From: Adiantum capillus-veneris
Taxonomy: Eukaryota; Streptophyta; Polypodiopsida; Polypodiales; Pteridaceae
Assembly (NCBI GenBank): GCA_014529385.2
Contig: CM043944.1
Location: 48,336,768 to 48,400,767, forward strand
DNA: 64,000 nt
Reading direction: 5' to 3'
The translations under genes and the position numbers were made by a program. This document shows positions 10,488-21,669 of the stretch, in pieces. The notes under the pieces were generated by a model. The model saw only the letters and a program-made list of their open reading frames with translations, did not search any database and had not been told where the DNA came from. Position 1 is the stretch's first letter. Each line of letters opens with the position of its first letter.

Positions 10488-11694
10488 TGTAAGGTGTAGC
10501 GGAAGTGAATGTTGAACTTTGCTCAAGATGAGTGCTCCAAACTATGCTGAAGGGTCCCTTTTACTTACGAAAGGGAGAGCCTTCCGTTCCTTTAGTGAGA
10601 GAGTGCAATGGACACGAACAAAGTGGTGAACACTGTGAATGAAGGTGTTGAGACTGAGAGATAAAGAGAGAAGAATACGACACCAGAATGTTGTCAAACC
10701 CTCCTCCGAAGGCCCCACTCTCTATGGCGAGAGCGGTCTACTATTGATTGCACAAATCTCTACAATGCTTGGACTTGCCGACGATGAGGACGACGACGAG
10801 ACGGACTGAAATCTGAAAATGCTAATGGTTGGAATGTGCAAATCTTTATTTGCTGAATTTTGACTCTATGTCGGTGACGATTTCGATGGCGACGATGCGC
10901 TGAAAATGCAGATGCTGAAATCTGCGTTTTCTGGGCTGAATCTGTAAACTTTGGCTGATTTGACCGTGCGGCGAGGATCTGCTGCGGGAAGGTGAGATCT
11001 GCGAGGTTCGGGGGTTCTATTGCGGAGTCTGACTGTTGAAAACTGAAAACGCTGGTGCTATGTGTGATCTTGTCGCGATGAATCTGCAAAATGTTGATCT
11101 GCCATGCTGATGCAAAAATGCTAGGGCTGAGTTCTGATCTTGTTGATGAAATCTGCTAATGCTAGGGCTGATCTGCTGTTCTGCTGTTGCCGGGGCTGAT
11201 CTGCAATGCAAAATGCTAGGGCTGGTCTTGGTGGCAAAAACGCTAGGCTTTGCAGATAACTGAAAACGCTAGGTCTGTTGCGGGAAGGTGGTCTTGCTGA
11301 GAAGGTGCCTGTTGAACGCGAAGTTGTTGTTGCCTCTCCTGCGAGAAAGTGCTAGCGCTAGGTTTCTTATATACTTGCATTGCTAATTTGCCCTACCCAG
11401 TTCCCAACAAAAGTCACTTAAAAATAATAAGTGAAAATTGGCTAAAATAGGGAAAATAGGTCTATGCACTGTAAAAATGCTCTTGATGGGTTTTGATGGA
11501 AATCTGATGATCATGCTGTGTGCAACCAGAGGATATGCATCTACTCTAAGTGTCTAGACATGCACGGTCTACGAACAGACTCACCAAAGTGCCAGATCAC
11601 TTCCTATTCCTAAGCTTACTTAACTGAACTGAACTGAACCCATGTCATGAAGCAGCTTGTCCACGTACACATATGGTTCGATGTGCAAATGACA
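10488..11694 (-). repeat. Ty3-C 3' LTR
   Basis: On the minus strand it starts TGTCATTTGCAC at 11694 and ends CCTTACA at 10488. It matches 22903-25991 block by block but lacks the 426-bp duplication and the solo LTR present there, so at 1207 bp it represents the parental LTR length. The small ORFs here carry no domain. Confidence 0.93.
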
Positions 11695-11705
11695 TCCCCT
11701 CCTCC

Positions 11706-11898
11706 TCAAAGTGAGGTATTGGTACCGAACTGTATGGCGTCGAGGGAGATCGCCAAGAGCGTCTGGAATCCTGGAAAGGACTCTTCGCCGGCCCACTCTG
11801 AAGTGTGGGTCATGCGATACTTGAACTTCATGAAGGTCTGCAACGCTTGCTTCTTTGGGCCGCGCCGAAAGCGACAAAGTCTTCTGAGGCTCCTTCAA
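11706..11898 (-). pseudogene. Ty3-C 3' pol remnant, possible chromodomain tail
   Basis: Minus-strand reading gives MKFKYR, then SEWAGEESFPGF and a short tail before a stop at 11706-11708, just ahead of polypurine tract GAGGAGGAGGGGA (about 11694-11706) and the LTR. Position and the K-F-K-Y ... E-W/E-E pattern fit a diverged chromodomain end, but similarity is weak. The 11899-12392 stretch upstream has an ORF on the minus strand (12087-12386) that I cannot assign. Confidence 0.45.
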
Positions 11899-12392
11899 TG
11901 CTTCAACTTCGTGCGTCTACCTTCTCAAGAATCACCGAGGATGAAAATTGCTAAAACCACTTCCAACACAAAAACATGAACATAGACTGGGAAAATACTA
12001 TTTCTTCGCAAAAATTGTGCATGCAACGCAGATGAACAAAGTGATGGAGTGCCAAACCTTTCATTAAACACACGCAAACAATGGGGTCAAAACTTGTCTT
12101 TCTGATCTAAATCAATCAACTGTGGCAAATCACAATGGAAATGTCGATGCTTCATGCTCAATTCTTCTTGTGCTCTTTTAGATACTGTGTCATGCCAAGG
12201 AAGAGACATGGAATGTGAATTCCTTGGGTGCAAACTATTCATCTTTTTATGAGTAATCCGCATACATCCGTGCTCATTCATGAGTGAATCGTGTTCAGCG
12301 TACAATATGGCATGCTTGTGAAAAGGGAACACATAAGGACGGTGACTAAAATACAGGAAAGCGTCACGAATGAAACACTCGAACAATGCGTG

Positions 12393-12866
12393 CTAACTAA
12401 TCATTCGAACACATAATACTTCCTGTGGGAATGCTTGGGACCTCGACTCGAGAGCCAAGATCGGTTCTTCGTGATCTATCGGATCTTCCTGTGGGGGTTC
12501 TGTGGACATCGACTCGAGCGCCAAGATCGGTTGTTCGTGATTGATTGAATCTGCAATAAGGTTAGCTTCACTAGAAAAAGTAGCAACTAAATCATCATCC
12601 TTGTGAACAATCACATCATTATCTTGCAAATCATCATGCTTGTGAATAATAACCTCCTGATCATACAAATCATCATGCTTATCCTTATCATCCAAATCAT
12701 GTGTATCATGCTTTGGAGAAGAAGAGACTGAGAGAGTCTCCTTCTCCTGACTCTTTTCAATCTTCGCCTGCACATTAGAAATGAGAGATGAAGAATGAAC
12801 AATTGGCTCCCCACGAATGACAATGGGAGAGTCACTTTTAGCATTAAAAGTGAACGTATTAGCTGC
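12393..12866 (-). pseudogene. Ty3-C acidic repeat region after protease
   Basis: In frame with the protease after a single stop. The protein is rich in Asp, His and Glu and internally repetitive: HKHDDLQDNDV-type units, and two copies of an EQPILALES/EEPILALES unit with a matching DNA duplication at about 12421-12480 and 12490-12550. I do not recognise a domain. It may be the spacer between protease and RT, with RT lost. Confidence 0.6.
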
Positions 12867-13154
12867 CTAATCAATGAGAGGATTATGCTCACGAAACCAT
12901 CGAATGCCTAAAAGCATATCACATCCTGAGAGAGGAGGGACTACAAATTTTCTGTGGAAGGATGCTTGTTGAACAGTGAACAAAACATCAAGGCACTCTT
13001 TCGTGATGAGAGAGTCCATACCGGGAGCGAAGCTTGACACCTCGAAAGGAGATGTCATGCTAACCTCCAAGCGGGCTCTTTCGACAAGAGAGTCTCTAAT
13101 CACATCATGCATACTGTCTGGGTCAAACAATATGACAAAACGTTGACGCTTCAC
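12867..13154 (-). pseudogene. Ty3-C aspartic protease
   Basis: Retropepsin-like domain: VILFDPDS at the active-site position, then the conserved LLGIRWFREHNPLID C-terminal block. The active site reads D-P-D-S instead of D-S/T-G-A, so catalysis is unlikely. Its upstream side is cut at 13160 by the hAT, and the gag zinc-knuckle region that should precede it is missing. Confidence 0.78.
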
Positions 13155-13755
13155 ATGACCATAACGGGAACGGGGGCCTTCGGAACGTTTCCGGAACGCC
13201 CCCCTCCTCCCAAAAAAAAAAGGCGGAACGGGAACGAGGGCCAGAACGGTAAGTTTAAAATATGCTTAAATTAGGTTGGATTTAACCTATATGTTAGTAG
13301 AGAGCCATACACATCCATTAGTCAAGGTAGAATCCTATTTAGGCATGCTCTACAATGATTCTTCAGTCTTCAGGGCCAAGGCTCACATGCGATTGCGCAA
13401 TACACAATACATGAATTGTGATCATCCTTCACAAAAGAATCTTGATTCTTCATAGAAAGAACATTAACTCAGAGTTGAAGAATAGAGTCCATACTCCACA
13501 CAAAAGCTTGGAGGAAAAAGATGATAGATCATAGATTATAAAGATGGCTTACAAGGCCAGCCAAGGCACTACAAAAAGACATGTAGAGGCTAAGAGTGCT
13601 AAATAACAACTGTAAGAGTCAATAGGTGACATGTCAAGACTCAATCACTCATATGGTAGTGCAATACAAAAAGGGGGCAAAGCCGGCGGCCACAAAGGAA
13701 ACAAATATCAAAAACCAATGAGCAATGAGTCATGACTCATGCCTGAAGTTCACCT

Positions 13756-14283
13756 CTAGGTAGGGGCAGAAGAGCATCCCACCTCCCAATTTGTAGTGGA
13801 GTCTTGGACGTCGTAAATATCATCCCAATCCTCTTGCATAGGTTCATCCTCATGCGTAGATCCTCCTGCCTCTCCAAGCACCTCTGCCTCTGCCTCCATC
13901 TCCCATTGTAGAAAGGGATCTGTCACTTTGGATGCTGACTTGCAAGGCATTCTTAAGTTTGCACTAACAAAAACAAGGTCATTTGCTTTCTCCACTCCAA
14001 GTCGGTTCCTCTTTCTAGATGCAATGTGGCTATATACACTCCACAATTGCTCCAAGCAAGAGGACCTAATCGCTTGGCTGAGAATGCGGACAGCAAGTCG
14101 CTGAAGATCGGGACCATCTGAACCATTTTCTTGCCACCACAAGACGGAGGAAATCTTGGTGCGATCAATTTGGGCATCGGTTGTCCCAAATGACCTTTGC
14201 ATATCCCTGTAAAATGCAAGCTGATCCTTTATCTTGCGTTGCATATCACGATCAGGGTGAAGCTCTTCAAGATGGTGTTCCAA
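13756..14283 (-). pseudogene. hAT transposase C-terminal region
   Basis: C-terminal end of the transposase including the hAT dimerisation region: the WWQENGSDGPDLQRLAVRIL block corresponds to the W-W-x-x-x-G pattern of hAT proteins, followed by SxCLEQLWSVYSHI(A)SRKRNRL. An acidic tail ends the protein. The dimerisation domain holds transposase multimers together. It continues the reading of 14403-14675 after a frameshift. Confidence 0.85.
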
Positions 14284-14402
14284 TGTGTGTTTACCTCCGA
14301 ATCATGCTCCTGCCCTGCACCTTGGAACTCCGGGTCCAACACAAAAGCTGCACCATGAAGAGGTGAACTATAGGCATTCATTTCTTCGAGCCTATCTAGG
14401 TC

Positions 14403-14675
14403 CTACTCATACTCTTCAAGGGCCTCGACCATGTGATCCATTGCTTCATAGACCTTGCCAATGCAATGTTGCATACCATCCATCACTCTAAGCAAGTGGA
14501 TCACTGGTTTCACCATTTTGTCAATACTCTTTAGAGACTCCCAAAACTCGGGATCCTCCACCTGCCCTGTACAAATGATCCCTGCGACTGTACTTGCATG
14601 GTTAGTCTGAGCAAACTCTGTACTGATGAAGAGCTGCCACACTGCACATTGACACTCTAAAACACGGCTCACCAT
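14403..14675 (-). pseudogene. hAT transposase middle region
   Basis: Between DUF659 and the dimerisation region. It contains FWESLKSIDKMVKPVIHLLR and DMDG-like residues, a typical hAT central stretch (W-x-x-L, P-L/V-V-x-x-L-R-x-x-D). The join to the DUF659 piece near 14700 needs a frameshift. Confidence 0.75.
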
Positions 14676-14729
14676 TAGATAGTTGTAGGCGAAGCGGGTC
14701 TCTCAATACTTTAGAAGCACTTTGCCCCC

Positions 14730-15140
14730 CTACCGTTTCAAGAACTCGGCTCGAAGTATGTTGTGGTTGTTGATGAAAGCAACCACCTTCGACGTGGATG
14801 CAATGAGAAGCTCTATCCAAGGTGGTCTGCCGAAATCCTTCAAGAGGTTGTTAAGGCAATGTGCCATGCAAAAAGACACCGTGATGTGAGGATAAGTGCC
14901 TTCCAAAATAGCTCCGGTTGCCCTGTTTGATGCCTCCCCATTGGTGACCAAACCTATCACAAGGTCCAACCCAATGGTCTCTACGGTGGAGGCCCACTCA
15001 CCCGCAAGGAAATCTGCTGATTTTCCCGTCTCCGTGGCGTCATGGGAGTGGACAAAATACCTCTCCTCTTTGGAATAGGCAACAATGCCATGGATGGACC
15101 TCCTCCTAGTGTCGCTCCATCTATCCGCAATGAGGGTCAC
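14730..15140 (-). pseudogene. hAT transposase DUF659 domain
   Basis: RNase H-like catalytic core region. TLIADRWSDTRRRSIHGIV holds the first catalytic-position Asp. The second block reads LVTNGEASN, where family members have V-V-T-D-N-A-S-N, so the second acidic residue appears lost. PHITVSFCMAHCLNNLLKDF is the conserved C-A-x-H-C-L segment. The altered second block suggests an inactive transposase even without the stops and frameshifts. Confidence 0.88.
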
Positions 15141-15397
15141 ACCATACTTTGTCCATTGCCTCTTATGTTGAGGGTTGCCATCTCCACAACGGCCTTCTCT
15201 CTATCGAGTAGAGTAGTACGGAGGGCCTCGGAAGAGGGTGGCACGTAGCGTGCCTCATACTCTCCAATCCTCGTGTTTATGGTCTTGAAGTACTCCGACC
15301 TAGACATTGCACACAAGAGGTATTAGTATTTACGATTTAATTGAGAATGAGAATCGAGATGATTGTTTGTATGAAAAATTGAAAATGATAGTAAGTC

Positions 15398-15940
15398 TTA
15401 CTGAGCCTTTATGAAGGGGATGTGATCGTGATAGAAAAAGCAGGCAACACTTGCATCCACATCCTCCTTCCTTTTTAGATCACAAGTAGTATGTAGGGTG
15501 CGTTGGTGTGATTTGGGAGTGGAGACCGGAGTAGTATTAGGCATTGAAAATGCCGATCGAAATGATGTCGCCGCCGTCTGCGTCGTTGCCACATTGCTAT
15601 CACCACCAACCAATGAAGAAGGTGTAGAAGAGGGAAAAACCAAGTTGTTGGGGTCGATTGCGGGACGCTTAGGCCTTGCCGCTTCTTTCTCTTCTTTGTT
15701 GGTTTTGATGGTGGCATCCTTGCCTTCAAATTCCTTCAACCGCTGCTCGTTGACGGCCTTGCATATTTCTACTTGTTGTCCCTCTAACTTAAGGAGGTGA
15801 GCACGGACTTTGGTTGTACCGGATTGCCGTTCGAAGCCGCATAGTTTGCACTTCCATGCGCGTGCACCACCGGACTTTCCCAACACTCGGGAATGCACTT
15901 CATCCCACCATGATGCTTCGTCCTTCTTCTTGGCACCCAA
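15398..15940 (-). CDS. hAT transposase N-terminus, BED-type zinc finger
   Basis: Open for 180 residues from ATG 15940. The BED finger is at residues about 30-62: W-K-C-K-L-C-G, then K-V-R-A-H-L, binding element ends. A charged KEEKEAARPKRP segment and a Ser/Thr-rich linker follow. The frame ends at 15398, and the continuation to DUF659 at 15140 is broken. Confidence 0.85.
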   Translation of the reverse strand: MGAKKKDEASWWDEVHSRVLGKSGGARAWKCKLCGFERQSGTTKVRAHLLKLEGQQVEICKAVNEQRLKEFEGKDATIKTNKEEKEAARPKRPAIDPNNLVFPSSTPSSLVGGDSNVATTQTAATSFRSAFSMPNTTPVSTPKSHQRTLHTTCDLKRKEDVDASVACFFYHDHIPFIKAQ

Positions 15941-16005
15941 GGGATCACGTTCACTTGATGGAGAAGCTTGCGTCCTAAGTGAAGAGACTCGAGGGAGGAA
16001 GGAAT

Positions 16006-16008
<3 letters not shown>

Positions 16009-16064
<56 letters not shown>
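16009..16064. repeat. (GA)n microsatellite in hAT 5' leader
   Basis: About 28 GA units in the leader of the hAT element, between the transposase start and the 148-bp tandem repeats. Unlike the LINE-associated tracts, no LINE hairpin is nearby. Confidence 0.95.
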
Positions 16065-16068
<4 letters not shown>

Positions 16069-16118
16069 ATGATGGCGCGGTGGAGAGTGATGGAGAGGTG
16101 GAGTCTTGAATCTCAAGC

Positions 16119-16440
16119 TTGAGCCTTGAGGCTTAAAGCCTTGAGGCCCAAGGGAGAGGGAGAGAGGTGATGAATGAGTGAATCATGACTCAAGACTCGA
16201 GAGTTGAGAGAGATGGAGAGGCGGAGCTTGAGGGAGAAGTGGAGCGGCAACTTGCAAGCGTCAAGCTTGAGCCTTGAGGCTTAAAGCCTTGAGACCCAAG
16301 GGAGAGGGAGAGAGGTGATGAATGAGTGAATCATGACTCAAGACTCGAGAGTTGAGAGAGATGGAGAGGCGGAGCTTGAGGGAGAAGTGGAGCGGCAACT
16401 TGCAAGCGTCAAGATTGAGCCTTGAGGCCTAAAGCTTGAG
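16119..16440. repeat. 148-bp tandem repeat, about 2.2 copies, in hAT subterminal region
   Basis: Units start at about 16121, 16269 and 16417 (GAGCCTTGAGGC blocks), with a spacing of 148 bases both times. They are made of CTTGAG-type words that also fill the non-autonomous hAT at 55780-56485, linking the two. They may serve as transposase binding sites. Confidence 0.88.
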
Positions 16441-16781
16441 GCCCAAGGGAGGGAGAGAGAAGGCCTTGGGAGAGAGAGAGTGGCTTGCCTTGGCCGTTGA
16501 CTCTTGAGAGAGGAAAGTTGAGGGGCTTATGCTTCATTGCCTTGAGGCTTGAGGGCCTTGGCTTATATAGGAAAGGAGAAGACCCCCTCTCTTTCATCTC
16601 CCCCCAAAACCATGCAAGGCATTCAAAAAAACTCAACCGAACTTATTTTGAATTCTATCCAACGGACAGATTTTTTGAACCGGACGTTCCGCCAGCCCGT
16701 TCTGCCCGTTACTGCTGCCGTTCCGGTGACCGTTCCAGTTGCCGTTCCGATATGCCTACGTTCTCGTTCCGACTGGTCGAC

Positions 16782-18463
16782 TGTTACGAGGACATGGCAA
16801 TTGCTAACCTTAGTTGTTGGTTTCTTTCCAATGATTTTTGTTTAATTTTTGAGCCCCTCTTTTTGAAGTTGCAAATGAACGGACATTGTATGGCCAATGT
16901 AAACGGTAATTTCACCCGTAGATGGGAAGTGGTCGGCACTGGAATTCGTATAGTAAGAGGATGTCTAGGCTCAGAGCAAGATCATGTAGGTCCCCTGTCG
17001 CACTTAGCAAGTTGGTGGATACTAGGAAGTGAACTCAATAAAGGCATAAAGTCAAGGTGGGATCACCAGAAAGTATCCGACAGTTGGGCCACATTACACT
17101 TTTGGATGCGGTCCCAATGAGGATAGATAGTCAGATGACCAGTGGGAGCCCAACGGAAGCATCTCCTAAAAATTAAGGAACTGCTATTTTGGGCCGTGAA
17201 ATGTATTCGCATCATTACCTTCGGTATGACCAGGGGAACATTTTATTACTCTGCTGCAAAGTCAACTGATGCACCAGTTGAGAGATTTTTAAGGAGAAAG
17301 CCCAATGCTGGAAAATTGCATGTATGAGTGCCAAGTGACACTTTTTGGTCAATTTACCCAGTTTGGGAGAATAGAACTCGTAACTGACTTTTTGGAGCAG
17401 TTTTGGAGGCTGTTAACTGTGATTTTTAGCTATTTCTTTGCATTTTTGAGCTTCCCCTGACTTTACCTTGGACCAAGAAGCTCATTTTCAGCATTGGAAG
17501 GCATCAAATGCGTGTTTACAAGGCTGTTTTGCAGCATTTTCAACGATACGTAGGTTTTGGCAGCCATGAAAAACTTCCCCTTTTTGCATCTATTTGTTCA
17601 CAGATGCATTACAGGTCAAGGGCAGAAGAGGGGGCGCTTGATTTATGCTGTGGGGATGCTTCATTGAGAACTTGTCACAGGTTAAGAGCTATGGAGTGCT
17701 TTCTTTCCCTCTCATGTACAGTGTGGTGCTAGGAGTGATGCCCTGCACGCTACACACTGCTCTCTCTCTCCTCTACGTGCAGTTATGTGATGCCTCACAA
17801 GAGGGCTCTTCATTTGATTGATGTACAGTTGTGTGGGTTCATGCTTTTGTGCTGAGGCAAGAGCCTCCTTGAGCAGGAACAGGGGTAGCTAGCTGCTACT
17901 CCGAAGCAGGCACGGATGAGGGTGATAACCTCATCGTACAGGTGCGTTTTCAGCGCTGTGTATGCGCTGTAAATTGACTGTTTTTCAGCCATACGGATGC
18001 CAGAACCATTGAGAATGGTGCCCCAGGCAGAGGACAGTTAGGGGACTGTTTGGGGATGAAAACCGGGCAAAAACCAGTAAATACAGCGTGCTGAATTTAC
18101 TGTTTTTGGGCAAGAATCAGAGGGTTCTAGCAAGGGAATTGGTTTCGCGCAAGTTTTGGGGTTGTTATGCTGCCGAAGTTTGGCCAAATCAAGTGATATC
18201 TAGTTGGATATAGACAAAGGATTCCCAGGACTCTACTTTGTAGATTTACCCTCTCAAAGTATAAAGAAATACGGAAAGGGGCGCCAATTTTGGGGCCTAC
18301 AGGTTGTCGGTGTCTGCTCGGATCATTCTAGCTTCCGAGCCGTGTGTGTGCATAAGTAATAATTCCCGTCGCAAGTTTCCTTTGCACGTTCTCTCTGTGT
18401 GTGTATCTAAAGTAAAGAATTTCGGGTGAAAGCCAATGTCTACCGCCCCACGGGCCGGTTACA
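16782..18463 (+). repeat. Ty3-B 5' LTR
   Basis: Starts TGTTACGAGGAC and ends GGCCGGTTACA, 1682 bp. It matches the 3' LTR closely and shares shorter blocks with the Ty3-A and Ty3-D LTRs, including a GGGGCGCCA block near 18278. Sequence directly after it (TGGTTCCGTTGC) does not match the initiator-Met primer site seen in Ty3-C. Confidence 0.9.
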
Positions 18464-18884
18464 TGGTTCCGTTGCTGGGATATCAATCACTTTTTCCTCA
18501 AAGAGTGAGCCTCGGTTGTTTTGGGTAACGACAGAGAGTACGGGAACACGGGATTACACTATGGCCGACAAAGGGAAGGGCATTGTGGAAGAGGGTTCCT
18601 CTTCATAGGACAGACATGAAATTTCGCATGTTCGCCCTACCAAAAAGTGGTCAAATTAGGGTTGATTTTTTGCTGCATTTTTAGGGTTTGCAAGTATGAA
18701 CCAAGATGAGATAGGGAGAGGTCTCACGGTGGTAGATTGGCCACTAGATCTCTTGTGGGAGTGATGTGGGTCTGCCAGGTGACACGATGCTCGCCGATTC
18801 TTTGAGGCGATTGCTTAGATTCTTTGACGCATTGGTAAATCATCTTCAAATTTGAGCTTACTTGGTCGTGGGTAGTACGCCACA

Positions 18885-19211
18885 GTGTTGTGGAATTATG
18901 CTCGTTTGCAGAGGCAAGAGCCTTTTGCACACGTAAAAGTTAAGGGACAGGCAAGATGCTATGTGGTGAAGTTCAGGAACTATCCACCTATGGATGCAAA
19001 GTGGATGGAGGAGCATGAACTTTCAGAGTCACCAAATGTATTGCAGCTTTACCTTGAGGCCTTTGGGTTACAGCCTACGTATGCCCCAACCCAATGTCTG
19101 CATACGAGGGGTAATGATAGAGCTAGCACATCAAATGTACTCATGGATTCAGTGCAACAGCAGTGTACAATTGACAAAAGTATGAAGGTCTCATTAAGTC
19201 ACATGTTTTGA
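18885..19211 (+). pseudogene. Ty3-B chromodomain tail
   Basis: Only the end of pol remains: HVKVKGQARCYVVKF then NYPPMDAKWMEEHEL and LQLYLEAFG, homologous to the Ty3-A chromodomain. Polypurine tract CAAGAGAGGGGTA (19313-19325) and the 3' LTR follow. The upstream 18464-18884 holds the presumed leader and gag start, with nothing else recognisable. Confidence 0.85.
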
Positions 19212-19325
19212 CAGTCTTTCTTGCGGATACATGCGATGATAAAAGAGTGCTAACAACACAAGATAATCAATGGCATGTATTTATGGTATGCAATCGAGGA
19301 CGTTTGCGATTTCAAGAGAGGGGTA

Positions 19326-21620
19326 TGTCACGAGGACGTGGCAACTGCTAACCTTAGTTGTTGGTTTCTTTCGAATGATTTTTGTTTAATTTTTGAGACC
19401 ATCTTTTTGAAGATGCAAATGGTCGGACATTGTATGACCAATGTGAACGGTAATTTCACCCGCAGATGGGAAGTGGTCGGGATTGGAATTCGTATAATAA
19501 GAGGATGTCTAGGCTCAGAGCAAGATCCGGTAGGTCCCCCCGTCGCACTTAGCAAGTTGGTGGATACTAGGAAGTGAACTCAATAAAGGCATAAAGTCAA
19601 GATGGGATTACCAACAGAAAGTATCCGACAGTTGGGCCACATTGCACTTTTGGATGCGGTCCCAATGAAGATAGATGGTCAGATGACCAGTGGGAGCCCA
19701 ACGGAAGCATCTCCTAAAAATTAGGGAACTGCTATTTTGGGCCGTGAAATGTGTTCGCGTCATTACCTTCGGTATGACCAGGGGAACATTTTATTACTCT
19801 GCTGCAAAGTCAACTGATGCACCAGTTGAGAGATTTTTAAGGAGGAAGCCCAATGCGGGAAAATTGCATGTATGAGTGCCAAGTGGCACTTTTTGGTCAA
19901 TTTACCCAGTTTGGGAGAATAGAACTCGTAACTGACTTTTTGGAGCAGTTTTGGAGGCTGTCAACTGTGATTTTCAGCCATTTCTTTGCATTTTTGAGCT
20001 TCCCATGACTTTACCTTGGAACAAGAAGCTCATTTTCAGCATTGGAAGGCATCAAATGCGTGTTTATAGGGCTGTTTTGCAGCGTTTTCAGTGATACGCA
20101 GGTTTTGGCAGCCATGAAAAACTTTCCCTTTTTGCATCTATTTGTTCACAGATGCATTACAGGTCAAGGACAGAAGAGGGGTGTAGCGCGGATAATGTGT
20201 CGTGCTCTCTACAGTGTGGGTGCCCCTCAGTGCAATGTGCGTGACAATCTCACTCAAACAAATGGAAACTCTCTCAAACAGAATGAAACACAGAAATAAT
20301 GGAAAACAACAGAGACACGACAGTGGACCAGAACATGTGGACTCGACTAGCTCAAAGAACCATGTACAGACTCTGGCATGGCAGCACACTCAGCTCCAGC
20401 CCAGGACTCATAGGTACAAATGGGGGTGTCGAGGCTCAGATGTGCAGGGATGGTGAAGCGGTGCTCTGTGTAAGACTCTCTCTAGACGACTACGTACAAG
20501 ATAATGGAACTGGCCCAAAACGACTACTCATATGTACAACCATAAGAGCCACCAACGGCCCATAAATGTCCAGCCAGCTAAGTCTATCTCCAAACTGAGT
20601 GGTGGTGGTGACCTGGCCACGATGTCCACTAGACCACCGTAGGTACCCTGCCATGTGTCACTCCCAGCCCAAAGGGTCCGTCCAGTGTGAACCAGACCAG
20701 ACCAACTGTAGCTAACTGTCCAACTGCCTGTCCTGTGAAGTGACACTGTAGCCCTGCTACAAGGGGGCGCTTGATTTATGCTGGGGGGATGCGTCATTGA
20801 GAACTTGTCACAGGTTAAGAGCTATGGAGTGCTTTCTTTCCCTCTCATGTACAGTCGGGTGCTAGGAGTGATGCCCTGCACGCTACACACCGCTCTCTCT
20901 CCCCCCTACGTGTAGTTATGTGATGCCCCACAAGAGGGCTCTTCATTTGACTGATGTAGAGTTGTGTGGGTTCATGCTTTTGTGCTGAGGCAAGAGCCTC
21001 CTTGAGCAGGAACAGGGGTAGCTAGTTGCTACTCCGAAGCAGGCACCGGTGAGGGTCATAACCTCACCGTACAGGTGCGTTTTCAGCACTGTGTATGCGT
21101 TGTAAATTGACTGTTTTTCAGCCATACGGACGCCAGAACCATTGGGAATAGTGTCCCACTGGCAGAGGACAGTTAGGGGACTGTTTGGGGCTGAAAACAG
21201 GGCAATAACCAGTAAATACAGCGTGCTGAATTTACTGTTTTTGGGCAAGAATCAAAGGGTTTATGCCAGTGGACGTGAGTTCTAGCAGGGGAATTGGTTT
21301 CGTGCAAGTTTTGGGGTTGTTATGCTGCCGAAGTTTGGCCAAATCAAGTGGTATCTAGTTGGATATAGACAAAGGATTCCCAGCACTCAACTTTGTAAAT
21401 TTACCCTCTCAAAGTATAAAGAAATACTGAAAGGGGCGCCAATTTTGGCGTCTATAGGTTGTCGGCGTCTGCTCGGAGCATTCTAGCTTGCGAGCCGTGT
21501 GTGCATAAGTGTTAATTCCTGTTGCACGTTCCCTTTGCACGTTCTCTGTGTGTGTGTGTGTGTCTAAAGTAAAGAATTTTGGGTGAAAGCCAATGCCTAT
21601 CGCCCCACGGGCCGGTTTCA
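19326..21620 (+). repeat. Ty3-B 3' LTR with nested solo LTR
   Basis: Starts TGTCACGAGGAC and ends GGCCGGTTTCA. Without the 580-bp insertion at 20182-20761 and its duplicated 5 bases it is about 1710 bp, agreeing with the 5' LTR. Confidence 0.9.
20182..20761. mobile_element. Solo LTR of an unrelated element
   Basis: 580 bp, TGTAGC...GCTACA (TG...CA ends), flanked by perfect 5-bp duplications AGGGG (20177-20181 and 20762-20766). The 5' LTR of Ty3-B at about 17627 shows the empty site. Terminal CA/TG and a 5-bp duplication point to an LTR left by recombination. A small terminal-inverted-repeat element is an alternative. No coding domain. Confidence 0.75.
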
Positions 21621-21669
21621 TTGATCCCTTTGTGAACGCATTCCGGGAACAGGAGGGGCCCGTTCCCTG

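Larger units (their letters stand above)
16782..21620 (+). mobile_element. Ty3-B: internally deleted Ty3/gypsy chromovirus
   Basis: Two long LTRs (16782-18463 and 19326-21620) enclose only 862 bp. The interior keeps a short gag-like start (ATG about 18561, ADKGKGIVEEG) and the chromodomain tail, with no protease, RT or integrase. It is inserted near the right end of the hAT. Flanking 5-mers are TCGAC and TTGAT, consistent with a decayed target duplication (two C-to-T changes). It would depend on another element's proteins. Confidence 0.88.

Noticed and set aside
18464-18884. Initiator-Met primer-binding site after the Ty3-B 5' LTR
   Set aside because: The sequence after the LTR end (TGGTTCCGTTGC) differs from TGGTATCAGAGC beyond the first four bases, so I did not call it.
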